NCBI RefSeq assembly: GCF_047495875.1
Contig: NC_092463.1
Span: 25,223,224 to 25,287,223, forward strand
From: Pithys albifrons albifrons
Lineage: Eukaryota > Chordata > Aves > Passeriformes > Thamnophilidae
DNA: 64,000 bases
Direction of reading: 5' to 3'
The notes under the pieces are model-generated. The model was given only the letters and a program-made list of their open reading frames with translations. It was not told the origin of the DNA and searched no databases. Each line of letters begins with the position of its first letter. Within the stretch, counting starts at the first letter, position 1. Below, piece by piece: positions 36,310-50,796 of the stretch. The translations under genes and the position numbers were made by a program.

Positions 36310-37100
36310 GAAATGCTCAGAGGAGAAATTAAAGCTGGGGCGGACGAAGGAGGTTTGCCAGCGCGGCGGGTACCAGGTTGCGGTGCGCAGCGCCCTCCCC
36401 TCCCCGCCTCGCCCGTGTCCCGACCGGCTGGTGGGGCCGCGCCTCCTCCCCGGGCGGGGCCAGGCTCCCCCGAGGGCTCCGGCGTCCCGGGCGGTCACTG
36501 CCGCAGCTGCGGAGCGCTGGGCGGGGGGTCTCCAAACACCGCCCACGCCCTCAGCAGCGAGCGGGGATTTCCCTTCCGTGCCCTGCGGGCGCGCACAGCC
36601 CCGGGGGAGCGAGTTTCCGATGGCGTTTCCCTGGGCCAGGGAGCTGCGGCCGCCCCTGCTGGCATAGGAGCCTTCCCCGGCAAGGCGCGGCCGCTCCCGT
36701 CCAGCCCGACCCCTGCAAAGCGTTGGGGATCCCACAGAGCTGTCAGCCCGTGGCAGTGTTGAAAGCTACACACACACACAGAGAAACACACGGAGCTCCT
36801 ACAAACACGGGTCGAGTGTCCCTCGCCCTGCCAGACCCGGCTGCTGAGCCAGCTCCGGTCCAGTGCCGCAGGCAGGGCCCGCCCGGGGAGTCCTCACAGG
36901 GTGGGCAGCGGCCGGAGCGCGTCCTCACGTCCGGGATTTCCTCTTCCTCCTCCCGCGCCTCTTCCCGCCGCCAACCAAGCCCCGGAGCGGGCTGGGGCGA
37001 AGGCACCTGGCGGCGGCCGCCGGAGCGCGGAGCCGCCGCCCCCGCGGGACTGCGGCGGTCGTCACTCCCCCTTGGGGTCACTGACGCTTCCAGCCAACGC
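36310..37100. promoter_or_regulatory. CpG island between FOXA1 and MIPOL1
   Basis: A sharply bounded, strongly CpG-rich island of about 0.8 kb within AT-rich DNA. It looks like a promoter island, but no adjacent coding exon is recognised. The long frames here (up to 255 codons on +) are Pro/Arg/Gly/Ala-rich and overlap on both strands, as expected from composition alone. Confidence 0.35.
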
Positions 37101-37109
37101 TCAGGCGCC

Positions 37110-40100
37110 AGGGCTGCATTTCCTTGGCGAGTGGGTATCTACTAAAACTGCCTACCTGCCTGGAAGGTTATCCATGTTTTTAAAGATTGTTCTGATCTGT
37201 GGGGTTTTTTTTGAAAAACGTTGAAGACCTCCACTAGCCCCCTTTATTTAAGTCGGGCTTAAATACATGCCAATGGTCCCTGTAATAACTATGAAATCAA
37301 GTCACCTCCATGCCAACACGTTTGCAGTTTGTGAAAATGCCAACCCTGTCAAGGGTGGATGTGAAATCTGATCTTGCTTCAGGTTCAACCGAAAGAAATG
37401 ATTCATGCTTCACTGTGACTCCCTGATATTTCTTATTTGGACTTTTCCTACTTCCTCCCTCCTGTCTCCAAGTGAACACTCTTTCCAAAGGGTACTTCAA
37501 ACACTCAAGGATTGCAATAACAATGCTATATGCAGTATTTCCATGAAGGGTTTTATTAACTTGGCTATCTAGAACAAAAACAAAAGGCATTTTGCAAAAC
37601 ACCTCTTTAAAACGAAAGCAGCCACCAGTCATTAAAAGAAGGGAGGTTACATGGCAAGCCACTGGTGCATTTAATAGTATCCTCTCTTTCCTTCTGAGCT
37701 GCATGGTGTTTGGTCTTCATTTCAAGCAGTCATTGTCATGGCCTAATTCCTGCCTTCAGTTTTAGCCAGTTTGCGTCCCAGATGATGGACACCGATTTTG
37801 CTAGCAGGGGTGGCACCACACATTGCCCTCTGCGAGGTGTCTGCCACATCTGCCACATCTGCAAGCAGGTGAATGGAGGCAGCACATTGCAAAAAGGACT
37901 GCGGGTCAGGCTCACATAAGACCCTGAAGAACCAAGGAGATGGCCTGTGACTGTAGAGTGTGAGAGAAGTAGGGTTGGGAATAAAGAGCAATGAGGGCTT
38001 GGAAGAAGGGTTGAGGACGTAGAAGGAAGGGATATAAAGAAGACAATATGCAGAGGGGGGAAGGTGGACCATGTGGTCACAAGTCAGGAGAAACTGAGGG
38101 ATGACAGGAAAGGGAGATGACTGCATGGAGCAGATGGCTGATAGGGGTTAGGGGACAGCATGAAGGTGGATCACGCCTGGAGCAGCTGTCTGCCTTTCTG
38201 GGGAGTAAATAGCAATAGCAAAGCAATCTCCTGTCTGTTCTCCTCCAGTGAAGGTAACAGGAGACAGTGGAAGTCTGCCTCTGAACAGCAAACAAGGAAG
38301 CTTGCTTTTTTTATGTGTGTTTAAGGTTGAATTTTGACCCCGAGCTGACGTCATGCAAATCAAGGGTTGGCTGCTTCCTACTAACAGGAAAAAGAAGTCC
38401 AAAGATTCAGATTAAAATGAAGAGGTACCTATGCCTAAGCATCCCTTGATTTGGTGTGTAGGGAGAGGCTGACACAGGGGTTTCAGAAGCTACTGTCACC
38501 TTTGAGAGGGGTCAGAAACAGCCACAGCTATTTATTTGCCATAAACACTAGGCCCTTCATAAACTTGTGGAAGGACAGTCCCTACTACTGCACTGTGCAG
38601 TCGGGATTTGCAGGATGGGATTACTAGGTATTTCTTGGTATTATAATGTCACAGTGTCTCCAGGTTGGTTTCAAAGCATGTAAGAGCATGTGAAGTGCAC
38701 TACTGCAAAAGTTACAAAGCTATAGGCAATAGAAACTCAGGTTATATCAGGGGCTGGCTGGGTGGAGCTGGTGAACAATGCACGAAAGTGCTTTTCTTTC
38801 ACTGATCTTGGTTCAAATTAAGGTTAAATTCCAAAGGGAGTGTATTTTTTTTCTCTCTCAACCTTACTCTCTCTCTCTCTCCAGGAAGAGGTTTTTAAAG
38901 GGCATCATTTTCAGTTAAAAAAAATCACAAAGAAAGATACATGTTAATACAAATGTAGCATTCCACAGAGGGGAGCCAAGAGGTGCGGGTGTTGCACCCA
39001 CAGCTTTTATTCAGCCAAAGGGAGTTCAGCATTTTCAGCACCTGGCAGGAGCAGGATTGATCCTGCTGTCAAGAAGTGGTTATAGCAAAAGCAAGACTGC
39101 ATACATGCCACAGAGTCTATACAGAAAAAATGCTGATATACAAGAGTGGGGAAAAAGGATTATGGAAATAATACATAGAATTCAAGTAATTTTTACTAAA
39201 ATGACACACTTCTTAATCTGTGTGGCTTTGAAGTAATTACCTTTACTCTTGTAAAAAAGGTATATTAAAATCTAATCTATGCAAGTATATAACAGAAGGA
39301 AATAGAGCATGAATTTTGATATTAAATCTACAAAGTTTGGTTCTGTAACTATAGGAAAATGCAACAAGGCTTCCAGCTATCTATTCTTAGACCTGCTTTT
39401 GTTGAGGGGTGGGAAAGTAAAAAGGAAAACTAAAGTTTTATCATCTTCTTTACAAATCAAGCTTCCTAGAATTTGTTTTGCAATCTATCATTACTTTTCT
39501 GCTTCAGAGACAATGTTCCAGGGCACTGTAAGAAAGTGCAAAAGATTCTGTGTCCTTCCAGAATTTGAAAGCAGAAATATGGTCTCTACTGTGATAAGAG
39601 ATCCCCAAAGTGCATGGGCAAAGGTGGCACACATTTAGTGCTGGCTTTCCTTTGGTATGACAAGAGCTCTTGAAAATCAAAGGGAAAATCTGGGACCTTG
39701 ATCCCATGAGATAGTACAAGCTTGCTATAAGTGAGTTCTTGCCTTTCAAAGACATCCACAGGACCTCTGTCCAATATTACTCTCTAACTAGAGGGATGCG
39801 GCCAGCTCTGCCATGCTCAGGGCCATTTGTCATCCCTGTGACTGCTTTTGTCTTTTAAGATACATAAGACATCAAAATATATTATTTGTCAGCACAAACT
39901 AATGTTTCCTCCTCAGTAATAAGACCTATGTGCCACATACACAGTACATAGTACAGAAACACAAAATACAGCCTTTGTTTTCTGAGCTTTGCCTCTTTTT
40001 CCCTACCAAAATAAAATACTTTGGCCTATGTTTTTTCTTACTATTGGCCCTCAGTGATGCCTCATTATCATAAGAAGTCTGCAGCACGGACTTCAGAATG

Positions 40101-43100
40101 TGTCTTACAGCTGTACAGTCCAAGCTAGTTGGGCTAGGTGTATTTCAAGCAGGGCGTTAACATTCCTGGGAATGCTTCAGTCAAAAATTAATGCTACTTC
40201 ATGCCAGGCCACCTAAACGAGATTTAAGTGTTGCAGAGCACAAAGCATTTCTTAGTCAAACAGTATTAACTTAGAGTCTGTCAATGCCAGAGTTGATATA
40301 AATGCAGCCATTATTGCTGGACTTGAAAGCAAAGCTACCAGCTGGATACTCCTGTAGCCATGAGGGGCAGCCACTGCTGTTAGGTAGAACAAAACTCAAG
40401 TCAATTCAAGGCTCAGCCTCATAGATGTGAAAAGCCTGCCAGGGAGGGTGGATACTCAGTGCTGACATTTAGCTCTGCAGTTCTGTTCTTGTGATATCCT
40501 TCCTTACATCTTTGAGCCCTGCTTTTGACCTTCTCCTCTTAACCAGCAACAGCACAGTGTTTCTCACCCCCTTTTCATGATCAGTGCAGTATCACTCTTT
40601 CTTAGAGGCTGACAGCCCTTCCTGCCCGTCCTGTCTGCCTCTTGGCGTTGCTCCCTCCCTGTCATACTCATGCCAAGAACAGCCTCATCCTCTCTTTGGG
40701 AGCAGAGCAATACTCCTGCCTATCAGATCTGCACCCCAAATAACTTCTTTCCATTCACATTCCACTAACCACTACACAGCCAGTATTCTTAACCATCCTT
40801 TGACTTAGCTCAGATTACAGTGTAATTAAAATCACCATAGAACACAACTAAACCAACAAGATTAACTATACAATCACTTCCCCCCCCCCTTCACCCCCTT
40901 CCCCCTGCAGTAGCTTACTAGACATTTACCTGGCTTCAGCAATTTTGGCTTTCAGGGAGCTATGAGAGGGATATATTTCTTTTCATCTTGGGCAAGATTT
41001 ATGGTTCAGCAGGACATAGGCATCAGTATTATTGAAGTAGAGTTCACTGAAATGAGCTTCCTAATGCTATTTTACCACCTTTTCTCTTTTTTTCAGATTA
41101 CTCTTTTATTATTGTTTTCTGCCTCATATAGTTTTCTGTCTGGTCTTTTCCACATCTTGAAATTCTTAGGGAGGAATGGACCACAAATACACATACTCTG
41201 ACGGGCTGTTTAGGACTGACACCAAGCATGTGGTGTTGGTGATGGGTAATGGGGTGATGCTGTGCCTTAGATAATGAGCATGTTTCTTGGAATCAGGAAT
41301 GTACACAGTAAGGGCATGGAGGCACCAGCTCTAAATAGACCACATCTGAGAGTAGGAAAAGGGTGTTTTGCCCAAGAAAGTATCTGCATGACCAAAAATT
41401 AGAAACACTTTACTGTCTGATCAATACGTGGTGATACCAGAAACTCACACTGTTCAGTTTATAAAAAAACTCCAAACAAACTAAAAAAAGAAAAGAAAAG
41501 TAATCTGTTCACAGTCCCCTGTTATAAAAATGGGGAAGGGTTTGAGGTAGCAAATTGCTCTTTGAGTTCTCAGGAAAAGGTAGTGAAAGGAGACCTAATG
41601 ATTTGAAGTTGAAAGAAGACAAAGACAGACTAGAAAACAAGTTCAATAGCTTCTCTGTGGAGTCCTTCATCAGGGAACTGTAATTCTCCATACATCTGTA
41701 GTTCCACCTGAACTGGGACTTACTTTATGTTTAACAGACCAAGGGGTGCTGGAATTGATGTAGTTGTCATTGGTAACCAGCTTTCCTAGGATGAGTGCAC
41801 CAGAAAAGCAACAGTAAGTCAAGGAGGAGCCTGTCTTCTGTTTTTTTATATGTTGAATGATTCTATAGGGTTTGTCACACTTATGATGCACAATAGCTTT
41901 TCAAATCTTTTTCTTTGGGTTGAAATATACTATATGCACATATTATAATCACCATAAATTCACGTGGCAGCTAGCTAGATACTTGTGCTATATACCAATC
42001 ATTTAGGTAAAAGAGTAACTGAATAGGAACTAAAGACATAATTTACAGGTTTTGCAAGTGGGAGGTGGGGTGGAAGGAGGGAACAGGACATGCCTGTGAC
42101 AGGTGGTGGTATATCTCCTACACATCCTGGGTCAAGAGGGTAACTTGTGCTTCAGCCTGCCAGACCTCAGCTTGCTTTAGTACTACTGGAAAGAAATAGT
42201 CACAGGATCTAGTTAGATACTTGCAGCAGGTGGCTTTGGAGGAGCTCCAAGAAGATAAAATGCCAATAGCAGAGAAAAAAAAGACTTTTAATGAGACAGT
42301 AGGTAGCAGGTCACTCAATAGGACTCTACAGGAAATGAAGCTATGTGAGGGTAAAGCTCTGGAGAAAACACCTCATAACATGCAAAGTTAGTAAACTGCA
42401 GACCAGATTTCAATGAATGAAAAATTACAAGTGTAATGCCTATACTGGAAATCAGGGTGGATAGTTATAGCAGGCAGCTGTGGATTTGCTATAAGGACTG
42501 TTGAGAACAGTCCTGTGGGACTTCACAAAAACATCCCTTTGATGAAAGTGTGTTTTCTTTAGGCACAGGCAGTTCATACATGTAACAGTCTTACTCTAGT
42601 GGTTATTAGAGAATTGGGGAAATAAAGTTAACATGAGCAGAGACGTAAAATTAGGGCATTTAGCTGCTTGAAAAGCAACTGAACTGAGTTTCCCCATCGT
42701 GTGATCAAAGATGAGCAAAACTGTGAAATCCATTCATTTTCACATGGATACCCTGAAATGCCACAGGTTCATCTTTGTCTCCAAGGGAGTCCCTCTTCCT
42801 TCAGCAAAGCTGAACATTGCTGCAATTTGGAAGAGCAAAAAAATAAAACAAATTAGGATGGTACAATTCAGCTTTGTTGACACTCTGGTATAGTCTGGGA
42901 AAGCTGAACTTGTTACAAGATTTTTCCATGGCCCAGCAGTCAAATGTTAATTTATAAAGCAGTCCAATAGGACAACTACAAAATTCCTTTCGTACATATA
43001 AAATTTCTTGCTGATATGAATTTATAGCTTATCTTAAAATGACTACTGAGCAAATAAAGACTTACTAACATTTAAGTTACCAAATGACAACTTTGTTAGA

Positions 43101-46100
43101 CATAGCCCTTACCTTTGTTCATACAGTGGCAACCAATTATCTTGGACAACTGAGAATGAATCCCTGAGAGCTGTAAATTAGCATGGACTAGATCTTCCAG
43201 ATGTTCCTAGTGGTTGCCAGTCTGAAAAGGCTGCAGCCCCTCAAGCTGTTTGTCACAGTCTTCCTACACAGAGGTGTCACACATTCGGCCAGCCAGCTCA
43301 GCACTACTTAAGCTAGCTAAACTAAAAGCAGCCAAGTGAATCAAGCTCTAGGACAGCAGAAGCCATGACTTGCTAAGCCAGAAAATAGGAACATTAGAAA
43401 AGTGATAAAGAGTTGTGGATGGCTAAAGGTGGCATTCAGTGCTGAGAGCACCAACAGAGGTGGCAAGATCTGCCTTAAAAATGCTCTGTCTACTTTAGTC
43501 ACTTCTCATCAGGCTCACAGTGAAGAAATACAAGATACAGTCAAATACTCATTTAGGGACTTCTTTTGCCAGCTTAGGGACAAAATGTTATTAATTTTCC
43601 TTTGTGTTGTGAGATCTATTGATGAAAATTGTAGAAGGGTTTGGACCCTATCAAATATAACTCATTATTTACTATTTTGATATAACTTTTGTGTCCTGTT
43701 TATACCGAGAATGCCTTAGCAATAGGACAACAGAAGTGGAGAGGACACCGTCAATTTTCATACTGATTACCTAGTGACCAAAACAACTACATGTTAATTA
43801 GAAATGTTTTATTTGAAATTTAAAACCAAGATAGCTTGTTCTGCCAAACAAGAATTTAGTAAAAAAAATGAACACAACTAATTTCAGCTGATTTTCTAGC
43901 CTTATGATCACACATAACCTTACTGAGATATTTTCTTTCTAAAATTACAATAGCTTTTACTTTCATGAGGTTTTGAAAACTTCTATGTGTAAGCATAGCG
44001 AACTATTTCTGTCATTTATTGTAACAGCTTTTCCTGCTTTTCTATGTCTGAAGCAGGTAAAGCTTCCACACTCATCCATACTTGGATTTTACCTAATTCC
44101 TATCTATGGGGCCTGATGTGATTCATCCAAGAATCCTCAAAGAGCTGGCTGATGTCCTCACACAAGGTCTCTCAATGATTTTTGAGCAGTCTTGGGAATC
44201 TAGAGAGGTTCCGGCTGACTGGAATCTGGTGAATGTTGTCCCTACTTTCAAGAAGGGCAAGAAGGAGGACAGTTTCATTTTTCAATTGTGTGTGAGATGC
44301 AGTGTGTATATTCATGTGTGAGTATTAATCATCACAAATTTATGTAAGGCATTCTGCAAGGGTTATCACACCCTTGCTTTATCATGGCCACTGGGAAGCA
44401 GTTATGACCAATTCTATCAGTTATATTGTTTTTTCACAAAATGACATGGATCTGCTTCTATCCGGTTCAGAAGCCACTTAAATTATGATGAACTTCTGTG
44501 AATGTGGTACTGCATAGTCCTTTGGCCCAAGGTCACCACGGAGGGAACATGCCAAACACTTCCTGATGACACCTTCTCAGAAAGGAGTGTGACCCTTTAC
44601 AGCTGGCAACTGGCCGGGCAACACGCTGAAGCACAAGCACAGTTATAATGGTGCACTTGAGGACTTGCTGAAGAGGGGTTCTCACAGGTTTTAAACAAAA
44701 TAGGGCGATTTTAATTTATAAATTCTCAACCTTTTAAGTTTCAGTACAGGTTTCAGGTTAAAACTTGACAGAAAAAAAAAGTGACAGGTTTTTATTTTGG
44801 TTTGCTGATTTTTTCTTTCCCTTTTTTTTTTTTTTAAATTAGACTAAACATTGCCTTTGTCCATCCTTTACACCATGGGAAGGAAAAGAAACCTAACTTC
44901 AGGTTAAAGACAGCTTTTACTTTTCCCCAAGTTGTTATATTTCATCAGTTCAGTACACTTTTTCAACCTACTTTCTTTATTGCCTGGCCTGCAGGATTAA
45001 TACTTATTCATCACAGTACACAGTATGACTACAAGCAGGATTTGAGCCCACTATCCCTGTATTCTATTACTTTTACAAAGAAGTCTGGCTACCAATGTGA
45101 AGCCCTAAATTCTGAAAACACTTCTGGCTTTGTATTGCTGATGTTTAGTTGTATAGAGTTACCAGGTACATGTTATCTTAAAAGTGATTGTTAATGACAA
45201 TATTTTACAATTGACAATAAAAACTCACACTCCAAGCCCAACTCCTTTTGCACACTATTTTAATAAAGGGATTATAAAATACAAAAGAGAGAGAGACTGG
45301 TAACCTGAGATGCAATTTTGGAATGCAAACTTTTAGTTCAAATGTGCAAGCTCAAACTTAACAAATGTTTAAAATATTTGAGTTTGTCAAATGGAGCCAA
45401 AATAAACCATGTCTTTTCTAAAGACTATATATTTAGCTAGGCATTGGCACTGTAAATCTTTCAACCATTTCAAGTATTTGTTTAAAAGCCTCAGAGAACA
45501 CGTGGGCTCCCAACAAAACTGAAGAATGAAATGTTTAGAACACTGAAGCTCAACAGCTGACTTATAATCAACCTAATATGAGAACACTACTTTGTTTCTT
45601 CAAACCTGTGACTGCATTTTTATTTACGAATGCATGAGAAGAGAGATAAAGTCCAGTTCTGTAGACCTGATGCAAAATGGTAGAGTGACAAGAGTCAGTA
45701 CATGTAATGCTGCAATCACACCAAGTGCAGTATCAGAGTAACTGCCCATCAAGAGATTTCATGTGCCTCACAGTTTATTCTTGCAGGGGAGAAAAATCTT
45801 CTGGGATATATTAAAAAGGAAAAACACAACAAACCTAAAGACCTTAATCTGGAATTATTCTAAATGAAGGAAATAAAGGCACAGAGAAATACTGACATTT
45901 AGATAGCAAATTCATTTGTGTACATGGATTAAAGATAGTACAACTCTTGATCACCTGGTAAGAATATATATAAAGTCAGTCTTGCACAATGTCCAGTGAT
46001 TTTGAATGAACAAATAAATATGCCTATGACAACATATTGACATCACTAAACTATTGCAATATGATGGCTTATTTATAAAAACATTTTAATATTCCTTTAC

Positions 46101-49100
46101 AATAATGATTAACTAATGAATTTTACTTTGTTATGAATATAGTTAAAGAGGAATCAAACTGACTTTAGCCATGGGGCTCCACTAACAAGACAGCGCTGTC
46201 TCTGAACTTTCAAATATCAGCAGTTTTCCCAAGACTAGTACAGAAAACCATACCACCAGTTTGGGGCTGTGGGCTGAATGAAAAATAGTACTAGAAGACT
46301 AAAGGTCCACAGTTCTTTTACGTTAAAGTTGATTTGTCACAATATTGTTAATTAGTGAGGGCTTAGGGAAGGCTTACTAGGAATATAATTACAGTGTTGA
46401 AAAGCATTAATAATGCTCTTATTCTGAGCCAACATGATGCTATTTACATATTTTACCCTGGCATAAAGACATAAAATCTCACAGGGGAAGGATGTTTCTG
46501 AGTATCTCAGTGCTCTTCAAGACACCAGGGACCCTAATTTGGCCAGTAATTACAACCATCACCATAGCATCACCTTTGGTGAGCCACCTTTCATCATGAA
46601 CTGCTGTTCCATTGGGAGGCAAAAGAATTGCTACTTCTGGCAGATAATTGGATGCAATCTCATCATTGTCTCATGTATTAGGACAGAAGTGACAATTGCA
46701 TTTGTCTGCTGTGTAAGAGCAGGCTTCTTTTCACTTTCAGAGCTCTGCACAGACATCAATCAGTTCTCAATGAATAAACCACATGACAAAAGCCAATTAA
46801 CCCATGTTATCATTATCACCTATTTCTACTCACCAGAGCAGAATTCCTGCCCTCGTTACACTGAAAGGTAAAAGTCAGACTGGGCTCAACAGGGCCAGAA
46901 GTTCAGCTAAGGGTACTAAAGGCTGGGCTTCCATTATCAGACCTGTGTGACTTCTGCTGCTCACTTCAGTGCGTGAAGAAGCGAAAGTGTTTTGATGTTA
47001 GCCACACAGATGCTTTTGCAAACTCCCTGGAGGAGCCCAAGAACCTCTTCAGGGGGTGCATACCATTAATGACAGTCACTAAGGAATTCTCCAAAGACCA
47101 CACACCAGGTTGTTGGCAAGGAAGAGTGAGAACCCAACTGTTTCTGAATCTTCACCTCTCAGCACAGTAAATTTCCCAAGGTCCTTTTCAAAAAAGACAT
47201 TTCCAAGTGAATTTTAAAAATCAGCACCAGATTTAATTATGAATCAAATACATCTATGTACATTTGGTATTTATGATAAAAAACTCTAACTAAAATGCTC
47301 ACTGAAATTCAGGCAGCTTGGTACAAGACATAAGACAGAAGCAGGAACTATTTTTTCACCTTAGGCACCATATGTCAAAAGGGAAATTACAAATCAAAAC
47401 TATCACTTAATTTTATTGAATCAAATATTACCTGCAACCAGATGTATCTGACATCATGCCTTCTAGATGGCTTTTGCCTGGCTGATCCTACTTTTCCAAA
47501 CAAAGCCAGTGGACACAAAAGGCTCAAGGTCAAACAGTCTGGCTGTATGAAGTCTACACTCACAAGATTACTCACTTGGAGGAAGAAATACTAGGGGAAG
47601 ATAAGGGGCTCAATACTCTTAGGGGAAGGAGGAACTTAACATATTCATGCATGGAGAACAAGCTCTCCTTTAGTAAACCTGCATTTTCAAAGCAGGAAAC
47701 AACTTCCTCATCACAGCTGCCAAGGATTAAGAGGAAAGATGACTTTATTGAAAAATAAGTAGTTCAAAGTTAGATTAAAACAATGGGTAAGAATAAGTGT
47801 ATTGTTTTCACAGTGAAGGACAAGTTACCTTATTGGCCCACAGGGATCTTTGTCCCAGAAGCCATGTTCAACTTCACTGAGAAATCACTTTGAGGAGGCA
47901 GTTAATTTGGAGATGGCAGTATTTCTTACGACCATATTCAGTATGGAGATGCTGATGATACCCTGCAAGTATTAACAAGGAGTTATGAGAAGACATGGAA
48001 GAGGAACTCACGGTCTCTGGGGAATGCATGCTAAAACAACAGGTGATATTCAGCATCCATAAATGAGAAATTATGCATTCAGAAAACAGTTCTGTCTTCA
48101 TACACTCTATGATGAACTCTGAGCTGAATGCTACAAGTGAAGAATGAAATCTAATGTTGTTATTGCTATAGAGATATTAATACCAATAAATAATCTCTCA
48201 TAAGGCAAATCCAATACAAAAAATGATTAAAAATAGCATGGAGAATAAAACAGACAACAACAATATTATGGCAACAATTAAAGTCACTTTTTGTCTGTAT
48301 CTTGAATGCCGGGCATAAATTTGGTTGTATCTCAGTAAAAACACTACGGAGTTGGAAAAAAAGAGATTAGTATGACAAGGCCAATTAAAAACACAAGACA
48401 GCTCCTTTAGAAGAGACTAGTGGCTCTCTCTAGAAAAGAGTAGCTGGGGAAAATGACACCAAATATGTAAAATCACAAGGGACATGGAAAAAACATGAAC
48501 AGGGAATGGTTACTCACCATTTCTCTCATACAAAATTAGGTGATAGCAAATGAATAGAGCTGGTTCATAACAAAGAGAAGGAAATATTTCTTCACTCAAT
48601 GCATCATTAACTGTATAATACCTCAGGACAGGAACAAGTAGATACCAAAAATTTAAGTGGAATCAAAAACAGGTCATGAAAAAATGCTGCTAAATACAAA
48701 GACACCACCTCTGGCTTAGAAAGCCCTAAATAACAAATGCTGAGAGACCAGTTGGGAGAATGATCACTAGTGCTGGCCTGATTTTATACCCTTTTCTAGG
48801 CATCTTCTATGTGTTATTGCCAAAGGCAGTCTTGGGCTTTGGTCTAGCACAGTATGGTAGTCCTGACATATTTATCTTTATTTCTTCCTCACTACTTCCT
48901 TAGAACAGAAATGGCTCAGCAGCACTAACAGCTCTGGAGATCTTGTCATTCACTCAGTGCACTAAAGCCCAATGAGGACAGCAGGACAAAGAGCAGCTGA
49001 GTCACCCAAAGTGCTGAGCAGGAGCACAAGGGTGATGGTGAAGGGGTTGAGGCCTGGGTGATGGCAGTCCTGTGCTCTGGAAGCATTAAACTGTCTTCCC

Positions 49101-50700
49101 ACTGAATAGGCATGGGGGAGAGGCTCCAGACTTATTGGCTATCTTAAGATGGACCAAAGGTCAAAAAGGAGCACTTCAGAAGTTTCTAGAAGCGACCTGG
49201 GTAAATTTGAATTGGAGGGATGCTGCTTATCTCCCTGCAAGGGGTTAGGTTTGGTCAGCTGAAACTATGGGGAACTTAGGTCTTCAGATGAGGAAGGTTT
49301 AACATGTAAGTGTTTGAAAGAAAAAAGCAGACATTACAATGTCTTTCTCTCCACTCAAAATTAAAATTTCACTTTCTCTAGCTAGACTGCACTTACAACA
49401 TCCATCCAAGCAAGCAGTAAGAGAGAAGGCTGTGTAACAGCATTAAACACAAAGCAAAGCAGGCAAGTGGAAACCTTAGGAGATACATCCACCTTGACTG
49501 AGCTGGCTGGTTCTGCCAGTATCTTAGCACCCACCTGACTCCTGAATTTGGGGCGCTTAGAGATTACAGCTGCATTCTTAAGCAGGTTTATATGAGTGCT
49601 GACCTAACCATTCATAGAGGGAGATGGCTGGGTCACAAACATAACTCTAGGTTCAGCTCTCCTGTATCTGTAAGGTCTATAATATCTGTCTACCCCAAAT
49701 TTTCCTTTTCAGCCCACAGTTTCTCCCCTCCCTGTAAGGTTACAGCTTTTAACTTAAATCCTAGGGCATGTCATGAGTACACAAAGCAGAGGGCCGGCAG
49801 TCTGGCCTGAAACCTGGATGGTACTCTTGCACTGCAGAGCAATCCGAGGTCTAGAAGAAGCAGGCAAAAATTCTTGTAGGAATGAGGTGAGAAAAGGTGA
49901 ACACTGAAAAGGTGAATTTTGAGTCTATAGGATGCTTTCTGAATATCTGAGAGCTTTTGCCTCATAGGAAAGGACAGAGGAGTGACTGAAAAATTAGAGG
50001 AAACTTCCTCCACTGTCTTAGACACTGTACAATGTCACAAAATTTTCATGTTGCAATTCATTAAGATGTACCTCCAGTGAAATCTAACTGCAAATTTCTT
50101 TTTAAAGTACACTGAAAATGCCATGTACTAGCAGAAAACATTCAACAGTTGTGTAAAACTATACATTTATCCTGCCCTTTGATGCAGCCACAGTCACTAG
50201 CTGCAGTTCAATGGGCTTTGAGTAAGGAGGAAAAAATATCCTATGTAGTAGCCAGAGATATTTCTTAAATGTCAAGCTACTTTATCAATTAATATATTTA
50301 ACATACAAATACTGGACTGTTTGCAGTCTCACAAATAACAAGGGATTTACATTTTGAAACTGCTTTGCAGGATTTTGAACCTGAAGCCTGAAGTATTTAA
50401 AAAAATTATCAAGCTGTGCCTTGCAGCAGATTATACTGCGAGGACAGACTTTAAAATAAGCATCTACATAATTTTTCACAGTACACAGTGCCACAATGCA
50501 TTTGCTTAAAAACAAATACATGTTTGGAATGAAACATTTTAACAAATCACAGAACTCAGCAGCAAAGTAGTTAAACATTTATGATTTGATTTTATCTCAG
50601 CTCGGAATGTCGCTGGAGTGTCCCACTTCTAACAACTGTTTGCTAAGTTAAGGCTTTAGTGTTTACACAGTGCTGAATGAAGCAGCCTGGTCACCAGATG
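37110..50700. other. FOXA1-MIPOL1 intergenic, distal part, and MIPOL1 3' UTR
   Basis: AT-rich, mostly unique DNA. Only the CR1 fragment near 44.1 kb, a (CT)n run near 38870 and poly-C/poly-T tracts stand out. The segment just below 50730 should hold the MIPOL1 3' UTR, end unknown. Confidence 0.45.
44107..44276 (+). mobile_element. CR1 LINE fragment (reverse-transcriptase region)
   Basis: The frame GPDVIHPRILKELADVLTQG followed by LSMIFEQSWESREVPADWNL and a FKKGKKED motif is typical of the CR1 non-LTR retrotransposon ORF2 in birds and reptiles. Only about 55 codons remain; both ends merge into ordinary sequence. It is a dead fragment, not a gene. Confidence 0.85.
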
Positions 50701-50729
50701 TGAATGCTTCCTTAGACTACAGCTTTCAA

Positions 50730-50796
50730 TCAGATCACGGTCCTAATGGTCCCTGCTCCAACCTTCTTCCTCAGGACGTCCACCAGCCTTTCCAAC
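50730..50796 (-). CDS. MIPOL1: MIPOL1 terminal coding exon
   Basis: Reading the - strand from 50796, a pyrimidine/G-rich acceptor ending CTCAG is followed by one base that completes a Lys codon, then LERLVDVLRKKVGAGTIRTV, Ile and stop TGA (50732-50730). From memory, human MIPOL1 ends LERLVDVLRKKVGTGTMRTVI, so only two residues differ. MIPOL1 (mirror-image polydactyly 1) is a coiled-coil protein with a poorly understood cellular role. The gene lies tail-to-tail with FOXA1, as in other vertebrates. The preceding exon should encode a sequence ending in EKVQK with phase-2 AA at the splice. I searched 51-64 kb for it without success, so the last intron probably exceeds 13 kb and the rest of the gene lies beyond this window. 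The 3' UTR extends to lower coordinates; I found no convincing AATAAA close by. Confidence 0.9.

Noticed and set aside
36378..37145. 255-codon + strand frame in a CpG island
   Set aside because: Composition artefact; similar long frames occur in other phases and on the other strand.
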